Of a DNA stretch of 64,000 nt, positions 60,586 through 64,000 are shown one piece after another. Origin of the DNA: Corydoras sp. C115 (lineage: Eukaryota > Chordata > Actinopteri > Siluriformes > Callichthyidae); NCBI GenBank assembly GCA_019802505.1, contig JAFMOC010000104.1, positions 248,001-312,000 on the forward strand, in the 5' to 3' direction. Position 1 is the stretch's first letter; the number at the start of each line of letters is the position of its first letter. The notes under the pieces were generated by a model. The model saw nothing but the letters and a program-made list of their open reading frames with translations. It was not told the DNA's origin and searched no databases. The position numbers and the translations under genes were made by a program.

Positions 60586-60780
60586 CATTTACATTGGTCA
60601 TTTGGCCTGACACTTTTATCCAAAAAATATCCCAACTGAGTTACATACCATATCCCTGAAGCAATGAGGGTTAAGTGTTACCACACTGGTAACATCAATG
60701 GACCTGGGATTTAAACCCACAACCCTTGGATTTCTAGCCTAACACCCCAACCACTGAGCTACCACTGCCTCACCGACATT
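60586..60780 (+). repeat. Dispersed teleost repeat (ACATTTGGCxxACxCTTTTATCC type)
   Basis: TTACATTGGTCATTTGGCCT ... TTTATCC ... GAGTTACAT ... GCAATGAGGGTTAAG ... GGGATTTAAACCC ... AACCACTGAGCTACCACTGCC has the layout of a tRNA-like dispersed repeat common in ray-finned fishes. A second, truncated copy is at 61,120-61,262. Confidence 0.65.
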
Positions 60781-60942
60781 GTAAGGTCAGTGAGTGGACG
60801 TGACTCACAAATTCTATTCTAGTTTATACCACAGGGCTTTGTGAGAGTTAGATGGCCTTTAAAGACATCACTGTGCTTGCAGCCAGCCAGACTTTATATG
60901 TCTTTATAAACGTGGAATGAATCTCACGGTTGCACAATTCAT

Positions 60943-61095
60943 TCATTCATTCATTCATTCATTCATTATCTTCCACTTAATTCTCTACTAGGGTTGTGAG
61001 GGGGTTCTCCCATTCCCACCCAGGACAGGGTGTCAATCTATTGCTGGGCACACACATTAACAAACACAAACACGCACTCTATGTGGCATTCATTA
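60943..61095 (-). mobile_element. tRNA-derived SINE 3' part, minus strand, split by another repeat
   Basis: Tail and 3' body here; a matching head fragment lies at about 61,268-61,380. The intervening bases belong to the other dispersed repeat. Confidence 0.65.
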
Positions 61096-61119
61096 TCAAT
61101 TTACCTTGATGGTTTGGGT

Positions 61120-61262
61120 CAGGACACAGAGTTACATACAGATTTCCTGGAGCAATGATGGGTCTTGACCCACACTGGTAACACCAATGGACCTGGGATT
61201 TGAACACAAAACCATTGGATTGCTACCTCAACACCATAACCACTGAACAACTCCTCCCTCAC
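61120..61262 (+). repeat. Second copy of the dispersed teleost repeat, 5'-truncated
   Basis: GAGTTACATACAG ... GGAGCAATGATGGGTC ... GGACCTGGGATTTGAAC matches 60,635-60,780. Confidence 0.65.
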
Positions 61263-61267
61263 CAAAA

Positions 61268-61380
61268 CAGAAATTCATGAACCCGGATAAAACCCACGCG
61301 CACAATGGAAGAACACCTAGATCGGGATTCAAACCTGGATCCCCAGCTTTACATCCTACTACTAAGCCACCGTACCACCA
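61268..61380 (-). mobile_element. tRNA-derived SINE head fragment, minus strand
   Basis: The reverse complement reads GGTGGTACGGTGGCTTAGTA ... CAGGTTTGAATCCC. It is the probable other half of the fragment at 60,943. Confidence 0.65.
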
Positions 61381-61447
61381 GAGTTGCAAAATTGTCAAAA
61401 CAAAAAAACAAAAAAACAAAAAAAAAATTAAAAAATTTAAAAAATAA

Positions 61448-61454
<7 letters not shown>

Positions 61455-61509
<55 letters not shown>

Positions 61510-61538
61510 TATATATATAATATATATATATATATATA
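61455..61538 (+). repeat. (AT)n microsatellite after an A-rich stretch
   Basis: A-rich 61,400-61,456, then AT units. Confidence 0.93.
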
Positions 61539-61901
61539 AGCCCAGCGATGGATTGGCGTCCTGTCCTGGGTCTATCTGCCCAGCGCCCGAAACGTTCTCC
61601 CCTGGATGGGCATGGGGAACCCCACCGCGACCCTAATAGAGGATAAAGCGGGAGATAATATGGGTGGAGTTTCCCTGTTCTCCCCGTGTCCACATGGGTT
61701 TCCTTCCACAGTCCAAAAACATTCCAATGTTTTAAATTGCCCCATAAAGTGTGTGTTTGTATGTGAGTAAGTGTTTGTTCAGCGATAGATTGGCACTGTC
61801 CTGGGTGTATCTGTCCAGCGCCTAAATCATTCTCCCTTCGAAAGACATGGGGAACCCCCCACGACTCCAGTAGAGGATTAATCAGATGATAATGAATGGA
61901 T
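61539..61901 (+). mobile_element. Two abutting tRNA-derived SINE fragments
   Basis: 61,539-61,660 is the 3' body of a copy of the 57.7 kb subtype. 61,661-61,901 is an older body from GGGTGGAGTTTCC to the GATAATGAATGG tail. Both lack the tRNA head. Confidence 0.8.
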
Positions 61902-61904
61902 TGC

Positions 61905-62141
61905 TGAATGATCACGACCCCCACTGATATTCTTTGGGTGGTAGATGGTTCCCAGCACTGCAATGACACCAACATGGTGATTGTGTATAAGCGTGTGCTG
62001 CACTTATACAAGATCACACACTGCAGTGCTGCTGGGGTTTTCAAACCCTGCATCCACTCAATGTACACTCTACTGTATTACACATCCACCAAGTTGCTCC
62101 AAACTGTAGATGTAAAATTAGAAACAGTATCTTATTTGTTG
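61905..62141 (+). repeat. Dispersed repeat, left part, interrupted by a SINE
   Basis: CAGCACTGCAATGACACCAA ... CACTGCAGTGCTGCTGGGGT ... GTAGATGTAAAATTAGAAAC resembles a dispersed repeat I recognise from otophysan and related fish. It continues after the SINE at 62,501. Confidence 0.55.
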
Positions 62142-62487
62142 GGCAGCACGGTGGCTTAGTGGTTAGCACATTCGTCTCTCAGCACTAGGGATTCCCGGTT
62201 CAAATCCCCATCTGGGTGGAGTTTCCACGTTCTCCCCGTGTCTGCGTGGGTTTCTTCCAGGTTCTCCGGTTTCCTCCCACAGTCCAAAAACATGGATCAA
62301 GTCAATTGAATTCTCAAAATTGCCCCATATAGAGTGTGTGTGAGTGAGTGTGTGCCCAGCGATGGATTGGCGCCCTGTGCTGGGTCTATCTGCCCAGCGC
62401 CCGAGACGTTCTCCCCTGGATGGGCATGGGGAACCCCACCGCGACCCTAATAGAGGATAAAGCGGGAGATAATGAATGAATTAATGA
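62142..62487 (+). mobile_element. tRNA-derived SINE, full length, 13-bp TSD, nested
   Basis: Intact A box; B box GGTTCAAATCC. ATCTTATTTGTTG is duplicated at 62129-62141 and 62488-62500. It carries the same subtype variants as the 57.7 kb copy and is inserted inside another dispersed repeat. Confidence 0.92.
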
Positions 62488-62500
62488 ATCTTATTTGTTG

Positions 62501-62790
62501 CTGCACTTGTTTTAGGTATCCTCTAATTCTTCACCGGTGTTCACAGGACGCTGACTACAAAATGCTGATGACATTTTGTGTCGATGGATAATAATCAGTC
62601 CTGTAGTGACCGTGAGGTGTTTAAAGAATGTGCTGTGTCCTACCCAATCGAACAGGAGCAACATACATTACCCCACCAGCAACACATCAACACCACTTCA
62701 GTATGTATGTACAAAATGTAGAAGTATGTAGAAAAACAGATGGACTTCAATTGAAATATACATAGCAAGTAGTGCTGATAACACTTTATT
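62501..62790 (+). repeat. Dispersed repeat, right part
   Basis: CACAGGACGCTGAC ... CAGTCCTGTAGTGACCGTGA ... GTGAGGTGTTTAAAGAATG ... AAACAGATGGACTTCAA continues the element left of the SINE. Confidence 0.55.
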
Positions 62791-62802
62791 AGATTTATGT
62801 TG

Positions 62803-62803
<1 letters not shown>

Positions 62804-62846
<43 letters not shown>
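62804..62846 (+). repeat. (TTA)n microsatellite
   Basis: About 14 TTA units. Confidence 0.95.

Positions 62847-64000
<1,154 letters not shown>

Overview
This window comes from a teleost fish. It carries much of a clustered protocadherin locus of the gamma type. Large single exons (about 2.4 kb) each encode a signal peptide, six cadherin repeats (EC1-EC6), a membrane helix and a private cytoplasmic stretch. Each ends in a phase-0 splice donor, and all can splice to three small shared constant exons at 53,915-53,973, 57,213-57,325 and 58,433-58,671. The constant tail ([25 protein letters not shown], lysine-rich C-terminus) is the vertebrate Pcdh-gamma constant region. EC1 has the protocadherin Cys-x5/6-Cys loop and no RGD, which also argues against Pcdh-alpha. 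All genes lie on the + strand. The tRNA-derived SINEs and other repeats fit a ray-finned, possibly ostariophysan, fish, but the species is not determined.

Layout. (1) 1-18,666: group 1, six exons (A-F) in a tandem array with a unit of about 3.45 kb. A is cut by the window edge, C is intact, and B, D, E and F carry small frameshifts. Each unit has a promoter element with a GGGTCGCT core and, further upstream, a split REST/RE1-like site. (2) 18,667-29,260: a 10 kb spacer with an 18-bp minisatellite, a LINE remnant, long AT/GA/CA repeats, one SINE, a 707-bp hAT-like element, a long hairpin, and a CpG-rich candidate promoter with a possible minus-strand first exon. (3) 29,266-50,855: group 2, exons G, H, I, J and L plus relic K. 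Its promoter module is different: a CCAAT box exactly 15 bp upstream of ACAAAGAGATCYACTC. G, H, I and L are intact, J has one frameshift and K is a decayed relic; a second relic lies at 51.65-52.06 kb. (4) 50,856-58,671: introns and the three constant exons, followed by a 3'UTR to about 60,265. (5) 60.3-64 kb: repeats, with no gene seen.

How it works together. Each variable exon has its own promoter. The transcript from a chosen promoter is spliced from that exon to constant exon 1, giving cell-surface adhesion proteins with different ectodomains and one shared cytoplasmic tail. Within each group, EC6-TM-cytoplasm is almost identical at the DNA level, which indicates gene conversion; variation is concentrated in the middle EC repeats. 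At least seventeen copies of one tRNA-derived SINE, many with target-site duplications, sit in the 3' two thirds of the window and none was seen in group 1.
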